The translations under genes and the position numbers were made by a program. From assembly GCF_009932555.1 (NCBI RefSeq), contig NZ_BLJO01000008.1:120644-184643 (forward strand): a DNA stretch of 64,000 bases, in the 5' to 3' direction. The notes below the pieces were generated by a model. That model was given only the letters and a program-made list of their open reading frames with translations. It was not told where the DNA came from and ran no database searches. The DNA comes from Steroidobacter agaridevorans. GTDB taxonomy: Bacteria; Pseudomonadota; Gammaproteobacteria; Steroidobacterales; Steroidobacteraceae. Of this stretch, positions 8,044-16,820 are shown piece after piece. Position 1 is the first letter of the stretch; every line of letters begins with the position of its first letter.

Positions 8044-9318
8044 ATGCAGCCCATTTCCATTGGTGTCGATTTCGGCACCAGCAATACCGTTATTGCCGTG
8101 GTGGGTGCAGATCTGGGCTCGACCGTGCTCAAAGTGCCATCGCGAGTCGGCGAGGGTACGGCCCTGCCATCGATTCTGTGTTTCCGGCCGGCGGAACCGA
8201 ATCCGCGAGAGCGTCCCATCAGCAGTGCCGGTGCGGACGCTATCGCCGACTATATTTCGCGCACCGGGCCGGCGCGGCTCGTGCAATCGATGAAGTCGTT
8301 TCTCGGCAGCCGGGCATTCGTCGACACCAAGGTGTTTACGCACACCTACACGCTGGAGTCGTTGATTGGAACATTGCTTCAGCATCTGTATGACGCGACC
8401 GGCGCGCGAGAGCTGCTGACTCAGGCGCCGCTCGTCATCGGCCGGCCCATCGAATTTGCGGGCGCATCGCCGGACGATGAGCTCGCGCAAACGAGACTGA
8501 AGGCAGCTTTTGCTTTCGCGGGGCGGGAGGCCGATCGAATTGGAACGGAGCCTGAAGCCGCCGCGTACGCATTTGCGAGCAGAGCGAAGGGCCGTCATCT
8601 GGTGCTCGTTGCCGACCTCGGTGGTGGCACCAGCGACTTCTCGATCGTCGAAGTGAATGCTGAAGGGGCGCAGCCGAAGCTCACGCCGCTGGCGCAGACC
8701 GGTATCGGTATCGCTGGCGATCGTTTCGACTATCAGATCGTCTACAACGCGGTGTGTCCGGCGCTCGGCATGGGCTCGCAGTTCCAGCCCGAAACCAAGA
8801 AGCTGCCGATTCCGTTGTGGATCTATGCCAACTTCGCGAGCTGGCATCAGCTGTCGATGATGAACAATCGTCAGACGCTGCGACACATCACTGACATTCT
8901 GCGCACCGCCGTCGACCAGGAAGCGTTCGAAGGGCTGGTGCATGTCATTCGCAACGAAGAAGGCTTCACGTTGTTTCAGGCCGTGTCGCGAGTGAAGCAA
9001 ACGCTCACGACTCAGGACACTGCGAAGCTCAATTTCAAGGCGGGCCCGATCGAGATCGATCGCATGGTCGCGCGCGCCGAATTCGAGCAATGGATCGCCG
9101 ATGATCTGTCCCGCATCGAGGCGACCGCGGACGAGGCGGTCCGTACCGCAGGTGTGAATCCCGCAAATCTCACCCGCGTGTTCATGACGGGCGGCACCGC
9201 GCTGGTGCCAGCAGTGCGCGAGCTGTTCGCAAGGAAATTTGGAGCGGACAAGCTGGTCGGCGGCGACGAGTTTTCCTCGGTCGCCCAAGGCCTGGCGCTG
9301 ATGGGCGTGCCGCGCTGA
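8044..9318 (+). CDS. Hsp70-family chaperone-like protein (YegD type)
   Basis: A 424-residue protein covering the Hsp70/actin ATPase fold with little beyond it. The phosphate-1 loop is VDFGTSNTV at residues 8-16, the phosphate-2 loop is ADLGGGTSDF near 193-202, and the adenosine loop is FMTGGTALVPAV near 380-391. The substrate-binding domain of DnaK is absent, as in E. coli YegD and related short Hsp70s. Such proteins are cytoplasmic ATPases of uncertain role. No dnaJ or grpE is nearby, which argues against a classical folding machine. It stands alone between the NIPSNAP gene and a HAD phosphatase. Confidence 0.9.
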   Translation: MQPISIGVDFGTSNTVIAVVGADLGSTVLKVPSRVGEGTALPSILCFRPAEPNPRERPISSAGADAIADYISRTGPARLVQSMKSFLGSRAFVDTKVFTHTYTLESLIGTLLQHLYDATGARELLTQAPLVIGRPIEFAGASPDDELAQTRLKAAFAFAGREADRIGTEPEAAAYAFASRAKGRHLVLVADLGGGTSDFSIVEVNAEGAQPKLTPLAQTGIGIAGDRFDYQIVYNAVCPALGMGSQFQPETKKLPIPLWIYANFASWHQLSMMNNRQTLRHITDILRTAVDQEAFEGLVHVIRNEEGFTLFQAVSRVKQTLTTQDTAKLNFKAGPIEIDRMVARAEFEQWIADDLSRIEATADEAVRTAGVNPANLTRVFMTGGTALVPAVRELFARKFGADKLVGGDEFSSVAQGLALMGVPR

Positions 9319-9423
9319 CGCCCAGGCTCGATCGCGGGTGAGACGAATCTGACGGCTGTACTCGCCCGCGGGTCCACTGGTCACGCTACACTCGGCATCC
9401 GTGCTCGCGTTGGGAAGACACCG

Positions 9424-10215
9424 TTGATTGCTCTGATTGGCATCGATGTCGATGGCACCTTGATCGGCAGCTCCGGCGAGGTGCCGGGCGTTATCTGGCG
9501 GCTCGCCGCCGAGGCGCGCGCCAAAGGAATTCATCTCGCCTTGTGTTCGGGCCGCCCCGCGTTCGGCGTGGCTGCGGAATACGCGCGTCGTCTGGACGAC
9601 GACGGCTGGCACATCTTTCAAAACGGGGCGAGCGTCGTGAACCTCGCGACTCATGAGTCGCGCTCCACGCCGCTTCCTGAAGGATCCGTTCGCGGCTTGA
9701 TCTCACATGCGCGCGAAACCGGTCACGTACTCGAGTTGTATGGCGATGACGATTACGCCGTCGAGAGCCAGGCGCCGTGGGCGAAGGAACATGCCGAGCT
9801 GCTCGGTCTGCCGTTCAAGCCGCGACCCTATGAAACATTGTCGCCGCCATGGGTACGCGCGCAGTGGCTGCTTTCGCCCGAAGACGCCAGGCGAGTCGTC
9901 GCACCTCCGGATCTCGAGATGGCTGACTCGAGTTCGCCGCTCATGCCTGACGTTCGATTCATTGGCCTGACCCGTCACGGTGTGAGCAAAGGCGTCGCCA
10001 TGCGTGAGATCGCTGCTGCGTATCGCGTCGACATGCGCGACGTGATGTACATCGGCGACTCGGGCAACGATCTGTCGGCGTTGCGGGTCGTGGGTCATCC
10101 CATTGCCATGGGCAACGCCGATCCTGAGGTCATCGCGGCGGCGGAGCGCACTATCGGACATGTCGATGAGGCCGGGCTCGCGGACGCGCTGAAGCTCGCC
10201 ATCGGCAGCCGGTAA
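9424..10215 (+). CDS. HAD-superfamily (Cof/IIB) phosphatase
   Basis: A 263-residue haloacid dehalogenase hydrolase. Motif I is DVDGTL (nucleophile Asp8, acid/base Asp10), motif II is CSGRP near residue 40, a Lys lies in RHGVSKGVAM, and motif IV is GDSGNDLSAL near 207-216. The large insertion between motifs II and III is the type IIB cap found in Cof-like sugar-phosphate phosphatases. The start is a TTG: it follows GGGAAGA at a good distance, and no in-frame ATG or GTG lies nearby. Likely dephosphorylates a small phosphorylated metabolite; substrate unknown. Confidence 0.88.
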   Translation: MIALIGIDVDGTLIGSSGEVPGVIWRLAAEARAKGIHLALCSGRPAFGVAAEYARRLDDDGWHIFQNGASVVNLATHESRSTPLPEGSVRGLISHARETGHVLELYGDDDYAVESQAPWAKEHAELLGLPFKPRPYETLSPPWVRAQWLLSPEDARRVVAPPDLEMADSSSPLMPDVRFIGLTRHGVSKGVAMREIAAAYRVDMRDVMYIGDSGNDLSALRVVGHPIAMGNADPEVIAAAERTIGHVDEAGLADALKLAIGSR

Positions 10216-10264
10216 CCTGGCACTCGCGGTAAGATTGGCGTTTTCTCCACGATAGGTGGGCGCC

Positions 10265-11950
10265 ATGACTTCGAGCTCGAGCCAGCCGCAGCGCACGGGC
10301 GGGCAACTCATTGTCGATCAACTGCTGACGCATGGAGCCGAGCTTGCTTTTTGCGTGCCCGGCGAAAGTTATCTGCCTGTGCTCGACGCGCTGTATACCG
10401 TGCGCGATCGCATCAGGCTGATCAGCTGTCGTCATGAAAACGGCGCGGCCAACATGGCTGAGGCTTATGGGAAGCTGACTGGCAAGCCCGGCATCTGCCT
10501 GGTGACGCGCGGGCCGGGCGCAACCAACGCATCCATCGGTGTACACACTGCCTTCCAGGATTCGACGCCGATGATTCTGCTCATCGGCCAGGTCGGCACC
10601 GACTTCATGGAGCGCGAGGCGTTTCAGGAGATCGACTACCGGCGCATGTTCGGGCCGATGTCGAAGTGGGTGGCGCAGATCGATCGCACCGATCGGATTC
10701 CCGAGTTCATCGCGCGTGCTTATCAAGTAGCAACCAGCGGACGCATGGGGCCGGTGGTGCTGGCGCTGCCAGAAGATGTGTTGAGCGGCACCGCAGCCGT
10801 CGCCGATGCGCGGCCGTGGCAGCGGATCGAATCTGCACCGGCGCCGGAGGCGCTCAGCCAGTTGTCGCAGATGCTGGGCGAAGCGCAGCGCCCGTTCCTG
10901 TTGGTTGGCGGCAGTGGCTGGGACGAAGCAACCTGCAATCAATTGCAGCGCTTCGCCGAAACGCAGCACATTCCGGTGGGATGCGAGTTTCGCTCGCAGG
11001 ATCTGTTCGATAACGCGCACCCCAATTACGCAGGCGATATCGGCATCGGCATCAACCCGAAGCTGGCCGAGCGGGTGAAGGCATCGGATCTGCTGATCGT
11101 GCTCGGCGCGCGGCTTGGCGAAATCACCACCAGCGGCTACGGACTGATCGCCGGTCCGGTCCCGGCGCAGCGGCTCGTGCACATCTATCCGGAAGCCGAC
11201 GAGCTCGGCCGCTTCTATCACGCCGAACTGATGATCAACGCCACCATGCCCGCCATGACGCGCGCGTTGGCGGCGCTGCCCAAGGTCACGCGCGAGGAGT
11301 CCAACGCGCAGGTCGTGGCTGCGAATGCCGAGTATCGAGCGTGGCAAGGACGCAAAGAGATTCCGGGCAAGGTGCAGATGTGGGACGTGATCCAGCACAT
11401 GGATCGCGTGCTGCCGCCGGATGTCATCGTGACTAACGGCGCGGGCAACTACACGACCTGGGCGCATCGGTTCCATCGCTACCGCGGCTTCCGGACGCAA
11501 CTGGCGCCGACGTCGGGTGCGATGGGATACGGCGTGCCCGCCGGCATCGCGGCCAAGGCTTTGTATCCGACGCGCACCGTCGTCTCGTTTGCTGGCGATG
11601 GTTGCTTTCTGATGACGGGCCAGGAACTGGCGACCGCGGTTCAATATCAACTGAATGTCATCATCATCGTGGTCAACAACAACATGTATGGCACGATCCG
11701 AATGCACCAGGAGCGCGAATATCCGGCTCGGGTGTACGGCACATCGCTCGTGAATCCGGACTTCGCGGCGTTTGCCACGGCGTTTGGAGCGCACGGTGAA
11801 TTGGTGGAGAGCACCGAGCAATTTGGACCGGCGTTGGAGCGCGCCCTGAAGGCGGGCAAGCCGGCATTGATCGAAGTTCGCATCGATCCGGAAGCGATCA
11901 CGCCGAACGCGACCTTGCAGTCGATTCGCAACGCTGCGCAGAAATCGTAA
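10265..11950 (+). CDS. Thiamine-diphosphate enzyme, acetolactate-synthase-like
   Basis: A 561-residue enzyme with the three domains of the acetolactate synthase/POX family. The N-terminal PYR domain contains the catalytic Glu in CRHENGAANMAEAYG, the central domain has a nucleotide-like fold (about 195-330), and the C-terminal PP domain has the ThDP motif GDGCFLMTGQEL ending in NNNMYGTI. No regulatory subunit gene (ilvN/ilvH) or other valine-isoleucine gene is adjacent, so this is probably not the biosynthetic IlvB/IlvI but a stand-alone decarboxylase or lyase. ATG 10265 is preferred to GTG 10256. NnrU follows 21 bases downstream. Substrate uncertain. Confidence 0.88.
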   Translation: MTSSSSQPQRTGGQLIVDQLLTHGAELAFCVPGESYLPVLDALYTVRDRIRLISCRHENGAANMAEAYGKLTGKPGICLVTRGPGATNASIGVHTAFQDSTPMILLIGQVGTDFMEREAFQEIDYRRMFGPMSKWVAQIDRTDRIPEFIARAYQVATSGRMGPVVLALPEDVLSGTAAVADARPWQRIESAPAPEALSQLSQMLGEAQRPFLLVGGSGWDEATCNQLQRFAETQHIPVGCEFRSQDLFDNAHPNYAGDIGIGINPKLAERVKASDLLIVLGARLGEITTSGYGLIAGPVPAQRLVHIYPEADELGRFYHAELMINATMPAMTRALAALPKVTREESNAQVVAANAEYRAWQGRKEIPGKVQMWDVIQHMDRVLPPDVIVTNGAGNYTTWAHRFHRYRGFRTQLAPTSGAMGYGVPAGIAAKALYPTRTVVSFAGDGCFLMTGQELATAVQYQLNVIIIVVNNNMYGTIRMHQEREYPARVYGTSLVNPDFAAFATAFGAHGELVESTEQFGPALERALKAGKPALIEVRIDPEAITPNATLQSIRNAAQKS

Positions 11951-11971
11951 ACCACTCGAGCGGGAGTCACG

Positions 11972-12550
11972 ATGCTGTACCTGATCCTGGGGCTGGTGAT
12001 CTTTCTCGGCGTGCACTCGGTGGAGATCGTCTCGCCGACGTTCCGGAGCAGGGCGGTCGCGCGATCTGGCGAAAAGCCATACAAGGGCATCTATTCGCTG
12101 TTGTCCATCATCGGGTTCGTGTTGCTGGTGTGGGGTTACGGCGTGGCTCGCCAGGATCCCATCCTCGTGTACGCGCCGCCGCTGTGGATGCGGCATCTCA
12201 CTTTGCTATTGATGTTGCCGGTGTTCCCGTTGTTCCTGGCAGCCTACCTGCCCGGGCGCATCAAGGCAGCGGTGAAACATCCGATGCTGGCCGCGGTAAA
12301 GGCCTGGGCATTCGCGCATTTGCTCGCCAACGGCATGCTCGCGGACTTGCTGTTGTTTGGCGGGTTTCTGCTCTGGGCCGTGGCCGATCGTATTTCAGTG
12401 AAGCGCCGCGCCGTGGTCCGGCCCGTGCCGGGACCGCCGCCCGGCAAGTACAACGATCTCATTGCCGTGGTCGGCGGTCTCGCGTTGTATGTCATTTTCG
12501 TCTTCTGGCTGCATGCCTGGCTGATCGGAGTGCCGCCGCTGGCGATGTGA
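11972..12550 (+). CDS. NnrU-family membrane protein
   Basis: A 192-residue integral membrane protein with about five hydrophobic segments (residues 1-18, 42-60, 75-93, 108-132, 160-185). It has the NnrU hallmarks GVHSVEIVSP near the start and LPGRIKAAVKHPMLAAVKAWAFAH split across the centre. NnrU proteins are named from denitrifier clusters, where they are linked to nitric-oxide metabolism, and are related to the isoprenoid-modifying enzyme Z-ISO. No denitrification gene is visible here, so the role is open. It is translationally close to the following hydrolase gene (three-base gap). Confidence 0.88.
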   Translation: MLYLILGLVIFLGVHSVEIVSPTFRSRAVARSGEKPYKGIYSLLSIIGFVLLVWGYGVARQDPILVYAPPLWMRHLTLLLMLPVFPLFLAAYLPGRIKAAVKHPMLAAVKAWAFAHLLANGMLADLLLFGGFLLWAVADRISVKRRAVVRPVPGPPPGKYNDLIAVVGGLALYVIFVFWLHAWLIGVPPLAM

Positions 12551-12553
12551 GTC

Positions 12554-13333
12554 GTGAAGACATTGCTCAGCTTCGGCATCTTTCTCGCGATCGTCTACGT
12601 CGGCCTGTGTGCCGCGCTGTTCTTCTTTCAGCGTTCGATGATCTATTACCCGCAGCCGCGGCCGCACGGTGAGACCTCGGCGACGCTGCCGTTATCGGTG
12701 GATGGGGCGGAGCTGGTCATCAGCGTCCGCGCGCATGAGGGGCCGAATGCGATCGTGTACTTTGGCGGCAACGGCGAGAATGTGACGTACAACCTGCCGT
12801 CGTTCTCCGACGCTTTCCCCGACCATGCGCTGTATCTAATGAACTACCGCGGCTATGGCGGCAGCTCGGGTAGTCCCGATGAGGCGGCGATTTCGCAGGA
12901 TGCGTTGGCGTTGTTCGACTACGTGCATGCCAGGCATCCGAACGTCATCGTCATGGGGCGGAGTCTGGGCTCGGGTGTGGCCATTCGACTGGCGACTCAG
13001 CGGCCGGCGACCAGGCTGGTGCTGATCACTCCCTTTGCAAGCATTGCCGAGTTGGGCGCCAGCCAGTTCCCGATGTTCCCGGTGAAGTGGCTGATTCGTG
13101 ACAAGTACGAGTCCTTTCGATACGCGCCGCGCGTCGACGTGCCGACGCTGCTCGTCGTCGCCGAGCACGATGAAATTATTCCACGCGCCAGCACCGACGC
13201 TTTGTACGCAGCCTTTCGGCCCGGGATTGCGACTCGGCGAATCATCCCGGACACCGGTCACAACACAATCTCTGCTACTGCGATGTATGTAGAGACGCTG
13301 CAAACGGCGCTTGCTCAAAGCAGCAAACAATGA
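12554..13333 (+). CDS. Membrane-anchored alpha/beta hydrolase
   Basis: A 259-residue serine hydrolase. One N-terminal transmembrane helix (residues 3-24) precedes FFQRSMIYYPQ, typical of the BEM46/YfhR-like family. The nucleophile elbow is GRSLGSG (Ser near 137), the acid is Asp in AEHDEIIP, and the base is His in DTGHNTIS. The oxyanion region is YFGGNGEN and NYRGYGGS. The start is GTG, three bases after the nnrU stop. Probably an inner-membrane hydrolase facing the periplasm or the cytoplasm; substrate unknown. Confidence 0.88.
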   Translation: MKTLLSFGIFLAIVYVGLCAALFFFQRSMIYYPQPRPHGETSATLPLSVDGAELVISVRAHEGPNAIVYFGGNGENVTYNLPSFSDAFPDHALYLMNYRGYGGSSGSPDEAAISQDALALFDYVHARHPNVIVMGRSLGSGVAIRLATQRPATRLVLITPFASIAELGASQFPMFPVKWLIRDKYESFRYAPRVDVPTLLVVAEHDEIIPRASTDALYAAFRPGIATRRIIPDTGHNTISATAMYVETLQTALAQSSKQ

Positions 13334-13542
13334 TTGAATGTTCGCTCCTCTCATTGGCCCGTCGCGAAGCAAGGAGGGCACCGATGATCCCATTCAGCAT
13401 GCACCTCCCACCGGTCCGTACCCGGTAACTCCGGGCTCCCGGTAGAAAAACTGCGGCTCCATCCCCACATGGGGGTGTTCGTCGCCATCCGACAGGTTCC
13501 ATCGGCTTCGCAAGGACAGCGCGGTTAACGCGCTCGCTCATC

Positions 13543-15336
13543 ATGGTCAAATCCCGCGTCGAGGGCTCGCAGGTCCTCCGTAATGTGCTTGTTTTCACGT
13601 TCCGCCATTGGGCGGAGCATAAGGGTCTGGTCCTCGTCGTGGCTTTGGCCATGATGCTGGCGACAGTCACTGAAGTCATCGTGCCGGTTTATGCCGGCCG
13701 GCTCGTCGACGCGCTCGCGCAGGGGCGTGAGTTTGCCGACGTCGCCCTTCATTCCTTCCTCGTCATGGCGGGCTTGGGATTGACGATGGTGGTGCTCCGG
13801 CATCTGGCGTGGTGGTCGGTCGTGCCGCTCACGTTGAACATCATGCGGAAAGTTTCGCAGGGTGCTTTTCATCGCGTGCAACGCTTCTCGACGGATTGGC
13901 ACAACAATAGTTTTGCCGGCTCGATCGTGCGGAAGATCACGCGCGGCATGTGGGCGCTCGACATGATCAATGACGTGCTGCTGCTGGCGCTGTTGCCGTC
14001 ATTGGTCGTGCTGGTCGGCACGGTGTTCCTGCTCGGTCAGCGCTGGCCGATCATGGGCGTCGTGATGGCGCTCGGCTCCATTGCGTACGTGCTGCTGACG
14101 GTGACGCTTGCGACTCGTCTCATCGCTCCGGCTTCGCGCCTTTCCAATGCGCAGGACACGCGCATCGGCGGTGTGCTTGCCGATGCGCTCGGCGGCAATG
14201 CGGTTGTGAAGTCCTTCGGTGCGGAAGCCCGTGAGGACGCGCGACTCGGCCGGGTCATCAATAAGTGGTCGCGTCGGACGCATCGTACTTGGATGCTTCA
14301 CACGTGGAGCGGCACCGGGCAGCTCGCGCTGCTTTGGTTCGTTCGCTCGGCCATTACGGCGACTGCCTTGTGGCTGTGGTGGCAGGGACGTGCGACGCCG
14401 GGTGAGATCACCTATGTGCTGACGACGTACTTCGTCGTGCACGGTTATCTGCGTGACATCGGCCAGCACGTGCATCACCTGCAGCGTGCCGTGAACGAAA
14501 TGGAAGAAATGGTTCAGCTGCATGCGGAACCGTTGGGCGTGGCGGATTCGCCCGGCGCGCGGCCGTTGCGCATCGATGCAGGCGAGGTGCGGTTCGATCA
14601 CGTGACGTTCTGTTACGCCGGCCAGCACACGCCGCTGTACCGGGATCTGAACGTGCGGATTGCGCCGGGCGAGCGCATCGGTCTGGTCGGGCATTCCGGC
14701 TCGGGCAAGACCACGTTCGTGAAGCTGATCCAGCGGCTGTACGACGTGACCGAGGGGCGCGTGCTGATCGATGGGCAGGACGTTACGCATGCCACGCAGG
14801 AGTCGTTGCGCTCGCAGATCGCGATCGTGCAGCAGGAGCCCATCCTGTTTCATCGCAGCCTGGCCGAGAACATCTCGTATGCCCGGCCGGATGCGACGAT
14901 GGAGGAGATCGAGCGGGCCGCGCGGCTGGCGAATGCACACGACTTCATCGTGCGCCTGCCGCGTGGCTACCAGACGCTGGTTGGCGAGCGAGGTGTGAAG
15001 CTGTCTGGCGGTGAGCGGCAGCGTGTGGCGCTGGCACGGGCGTTCCTGGCGGATGCACCGATTCTGATTCTCGACGAGGCGACTTCGAGCCTCGACTCGG
15101 AGTCGGAAGCGCTGATCCAGCAGGCGATGGATCGCTTGATGTCGGGCCGCACGTCCATCGTGATCGCGCATCGACTGTCGACGGTGCGAGCGATGGATCG
15201 CATCCTGGTGTTCGAGCACGGCCGGATCGTCGAGGAAGGGTCGCACGAGGCGCTGCTGCGCCGGTCGCATGGGCACTATCGGCGTTTGTTTGAGCGGCAG
15301 TCGGGTGGGATCGTCGAAGTGTCTAAGGCGAGCTAA
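13543..15336 (+). CDS. ABC exporter, fused permease and ATPase
   Basis: A 597-residue half-transporter of the MsbA/multidrug exporter type, expected to work as a homodimer in the inner membrane. About six transmembrane helices occupy residues 20-320. The ATPase follows with Walker A GHSGSGKTT near 382-390, Q-loop IVQQEPIL, signature LSGGERQR near 487-494, Walker B ILILDEATSS near 507-516 and the H-loop IAHRLS. Substrate is unknown. The 209-base gap upstream holds small GC-rich inverted repeats, for example CCCGG-TAACT-CCGGG at 13422-13436, but no riboswitch I recognise. A strong terminator follows at 15357. Confidence 0.92.
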   Translation: MVKSRVEGSQVLRNVLVFTFRHWAEHKGLVLVVALAMMLATVTEVIVPVYAGRLVDALAQGREFADVALHSFLVMAGLGLTMVVLRHLAWWSVVPLTLNIMRKVSQGAFHRVQRFSTDWHNNSFAGSIVRKITRGMWALDMINDVLLLALLPSLVVLVGTVFLLGQRWPIMGVVMALGSIAYVLLTVTLATRLIAPASRLSNAQDTRIGGVLADALGGNAVVKSFGAEAREDARLGRVINKWSRRTHRTWMLHTWSGTGQLALLWFVRSAITATALWLWWQGRATPGEITYVLTTYFVVHGYLRDIGQHVHHLQRAVNEMEEMVQLHAEPLGVADSPGARPLRIDAGEVRFDHVTFCYAGQHTPLYRDLNVRIAPGERIGLVGHSGSGKTTFVKLIQRLYDVTEGRVLIDGQDVTHATQESLRSQIAIVQQEPILFHRSLAENISYARPDATMEEIERAARLANAHDFIVRLPRGYQTLVGERGVKLSGGERQRVALARAFLADAPILILDEATSSLDSESEALIQQAMDRLMSGRTSIVIAHRLSTVRAMDRILVFEHGRIVEEGSHEALLRRSHGHYRRLFERQSGGIVEVSKAS

Positions 15337-15356
15337 AGAAGACCCTCACCCCCTGG

Positions 15357-15403
15357 CCCCCTCTCCCGATGGGAGAGGGGGAAATTTCTTTTTTTATTTT
15401 TTC
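15357..15403 (+). terminator. Intrinsic terminator within a dispersed repeat
   Basis: An 11-bp perfect stem (CCCCCTCTCCC / GGGAGAGGGGG, loop GAT, 15357-15381) is followed by AAATTTC and a T-rich run to 15403. This is a textbook rho-independent terminator for the ABC exporter gene. The hairpin and its flank (starting CCCTCACCCC at 15343) resemble an element at 55099-55130 in the opposite orientation and a repeat widely scattered between genes in Proteobacteria. Confidence 0.88.
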
Positions 15404-15537
15404 CCTGCGGGGCCAAGAAGGATCACGTGCTGAACGGCGGACCCTGCGATGGGCGCAGGGAAGGTTGATGCCTGCTCAGATATAGCCGGCGATGGCTGGC
15501 GCGGTCTCGGAGATTGGCCGTGATCGCTGGCTCCGTC

Positions 15538-15939
15538 TCACAGATAGCTCGTGATCGCCGGGGCGTTGTTCCAATTATCGTGCTTGCCGTCGACGTACAC
15601 GATCGGCGCCGCGGCCAGCTCTTCGGGCGTCGCGTTTTCCAGGCAGCCCAGGTTCACGCCATAAATTCGTTGCCCGTCGGGCGTGTTGCCGATGCCGAAC
15701 GAGCGCACGCCGCAATGTTTGCAAAAGTAATGCTCGTTGCGGCGTGTGTTGAACAAATATTTTGTCAGCTCCGCCTCGCCGGCCAGCAGGCGAAACTGCT
15801 CCGGCATCACGATCGCCGGCCAGAACCGGTTTCTCGCGCAAATTGAGCAATTACAGCGATAAGTCGGCAGCGTGAGATCGATCTCCGCCTCGAACCGCAC
15901 CGCCCCGCAATGACAGCTGCCTGAGTATGTTTTGAGCAT
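15538..15939 (-). CDS. GFA-family zinc protein
   Basis: A 133-residue GFA/CENP-V-fold protein. The zinc ligands are GSCHCGAVRF, CNCSICAR and YFCKHCGV. The frame opens five codons earlier at 15954, but MLKTYSGSCHCG is the usual N-terminus of this subgroup. The C-terminal region (GVNLGCLENATPEEL, YVDGKHDNW) matches the common short GFA class. Annotated elsewhere as glutathione-dependent formaldehyde-activating enzyme, but this subgroup lacks a demonstrated reaction. Confidence 0.9.
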   Translation of the reverse strand: MLKTYSGSCHCGAVRFEAEIDLTLPTYRCNCSICARNRFWPAIVMPEQFRLLAGEAELTKYLFNTRRNEHYFCKHCGVRSFGIGNTPDGQRIYGVNLGCLENATPEELAAAPIVYVDGKHDNWNNAPAITSYL

Positions 15940-15992
15940 GCCCGACGATAGCATGTCGGAGCCAGCTCAATGTATTAAGCCAAGGACAGCTC

Positions 15993-16227
15993 ATGATCGA
16001 CTTCATCTGGAACCTGTTCCAAGACTCCGACATCCAGCGGCTGCGGGCCCAGGCTGAACGACGCGGAGAGCACCGATTTGCTGGATGGCGTCGCCGACGG
16101 CGCGGTGGACCTGAGCAAGGAACTGATCAAGTGTCGCCACTGCGACCGCGCTCATCTCAACACTGCCGTGGTCTGCCCCTTCTGCGGCGCCCGCAATTCA
16201 TCGCCCAACTCGTTCGACGCCACTTGA
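15993..16227 (+). pseudogene. Frameshifted small zinc-ribbon protein gene
   Basis: The frame starts well: AAGGACA then ATG at 15993, giving MIDFIWNLFQDSDIQRLRAQ. A few codons later (about 16051-16060) the sensible protein continues one base further along: DAESTDLLDGVADGAVDLSK, then KCRHCDRAHLN and VVCPFCGARN, ending at the TGA 16225-16227. The second frame has no suitable start of its own. Removing one base would give a 77-residue protein with an N-terminal helix/coil and a C-terminal zinc ribbon (CxxC...CxxC), a layout common in small proteobacterial proteins. The disruption could be a recent mutation, a sequencing error or, less likely, a programmed shift. Confidence 0.55.
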
Positions 16228-16231
16228 ATGG

Positions 16232-16699
16232 CTACGCGCGATCCACCCGGGCGGCGTAGCAGCCCCACTTCGCATTGTGAACATGCAGGAAGGCGATGCT
16301 CGGGTTGGCGAACATCTGCTCGATAAGCTTTTCGATGGCCGTCCCAGGGGCTACGTCGGCGGCTTTCATCATGCCGTCGGCGTCGAAGGCGCGGAGGGAC
16401 AGCAGGCGAGGGCGCATTTGTTGAGGCACTTCGTCGATGGCGAGCTGTGCTTCGCTCGCGGCTTCGCGGACGTAGATGGCGTGCCGTGAGCGATAGGGTG
16501 TCGCGACGGGCAGGTGCTCGTAGTTCAGGAGGATCAGCTTCTCGCCGACCTCGGCGTCTTGCAGGCTGACGCGGCAGGGAAAGCCGGGGCGTTCGTCGGC
16601 GGTTACGCGAATCGCGCCCTGCTGCGCCAGTTCTTCATCGGACATCGAGAACAACGGCGAGAACTGGCTCAATGGCAGTCCGGTGATTTGAAAGCTCAT
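16232..16699 (-). CDS. DUF1203 family protein
   Basis: A 155-residue protein matching the DUF1203 pattern: FQITGLPLSQFSPLFSMSDE at the start, GFPCRVSLQDAEVGEKLILL in the middle and HVHNAKWGCYAARVDRA at the end. Length is typical of the family. It is soluble and cytoplasmic by appearance, with no known reaction; the conserved Cys and His residues could bind a metal or ligand. Its stop lies five bases from the end of the frameshifted zinc-ribbon gene on the other strand. Confidence 0.85.
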   Translation of the reverse strand: MSFQITGLPLSQFSPLFSMSDEELAQQGAIRVTADERPGFPCRVSLQDAEVGEKLILLNYEHLPVATPYRSRHAIYVREAASEAQLAIDEVPQQMRPRLLSLRAFDADGMMKAADVAPGTAIEKLIEQMFANPSIAFLHVHNAKWGCYAARVDRA

Positions 16700-16820
16700 G
16701 GTCGGCTCCAGGATGGGCGAATCGATGGCGCCACATTGCCGCCGCGGTCGCCGGGGGGCACTCCGCTTCTTGCCGACGTTTCTTCCGTGGCCGCCGGCCA
16801 GTGCCTGTTAACATCGCCGC

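Noticed and set aside
8026-9654. 542-codon open frame on the minus strand
   Set aside because: Antisense to the Hsp70 homologue with intact ATPase motifs; no plausible product.
10151-12196. 681-codon open frame on the minus strand
   Set aside because: It is antisense to the acetolactate-synthase-like gene and NnrU, both with clear motifs; the product is Arg/His-rich and without family features, as expected from high-GC shadow frames.
13334-13542. Possible riboswitch upstream of the ABC exporter
   Set aside because: Small GC-rich inverted repeats exist, but the region matches none of the ykkC, yybP-ykoY, M-box or cobalamin patterns, and no long helix or switch is evident.
16051-16060. Programmed ribosomal frameshift site in the zinc-ribbon gene
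   Set aside because: No slippery heptamer, downstream pseudoknot or internal Shine-Dalgarno is apparent at the change of frame, so a plain mutation or sequence error is simpler.
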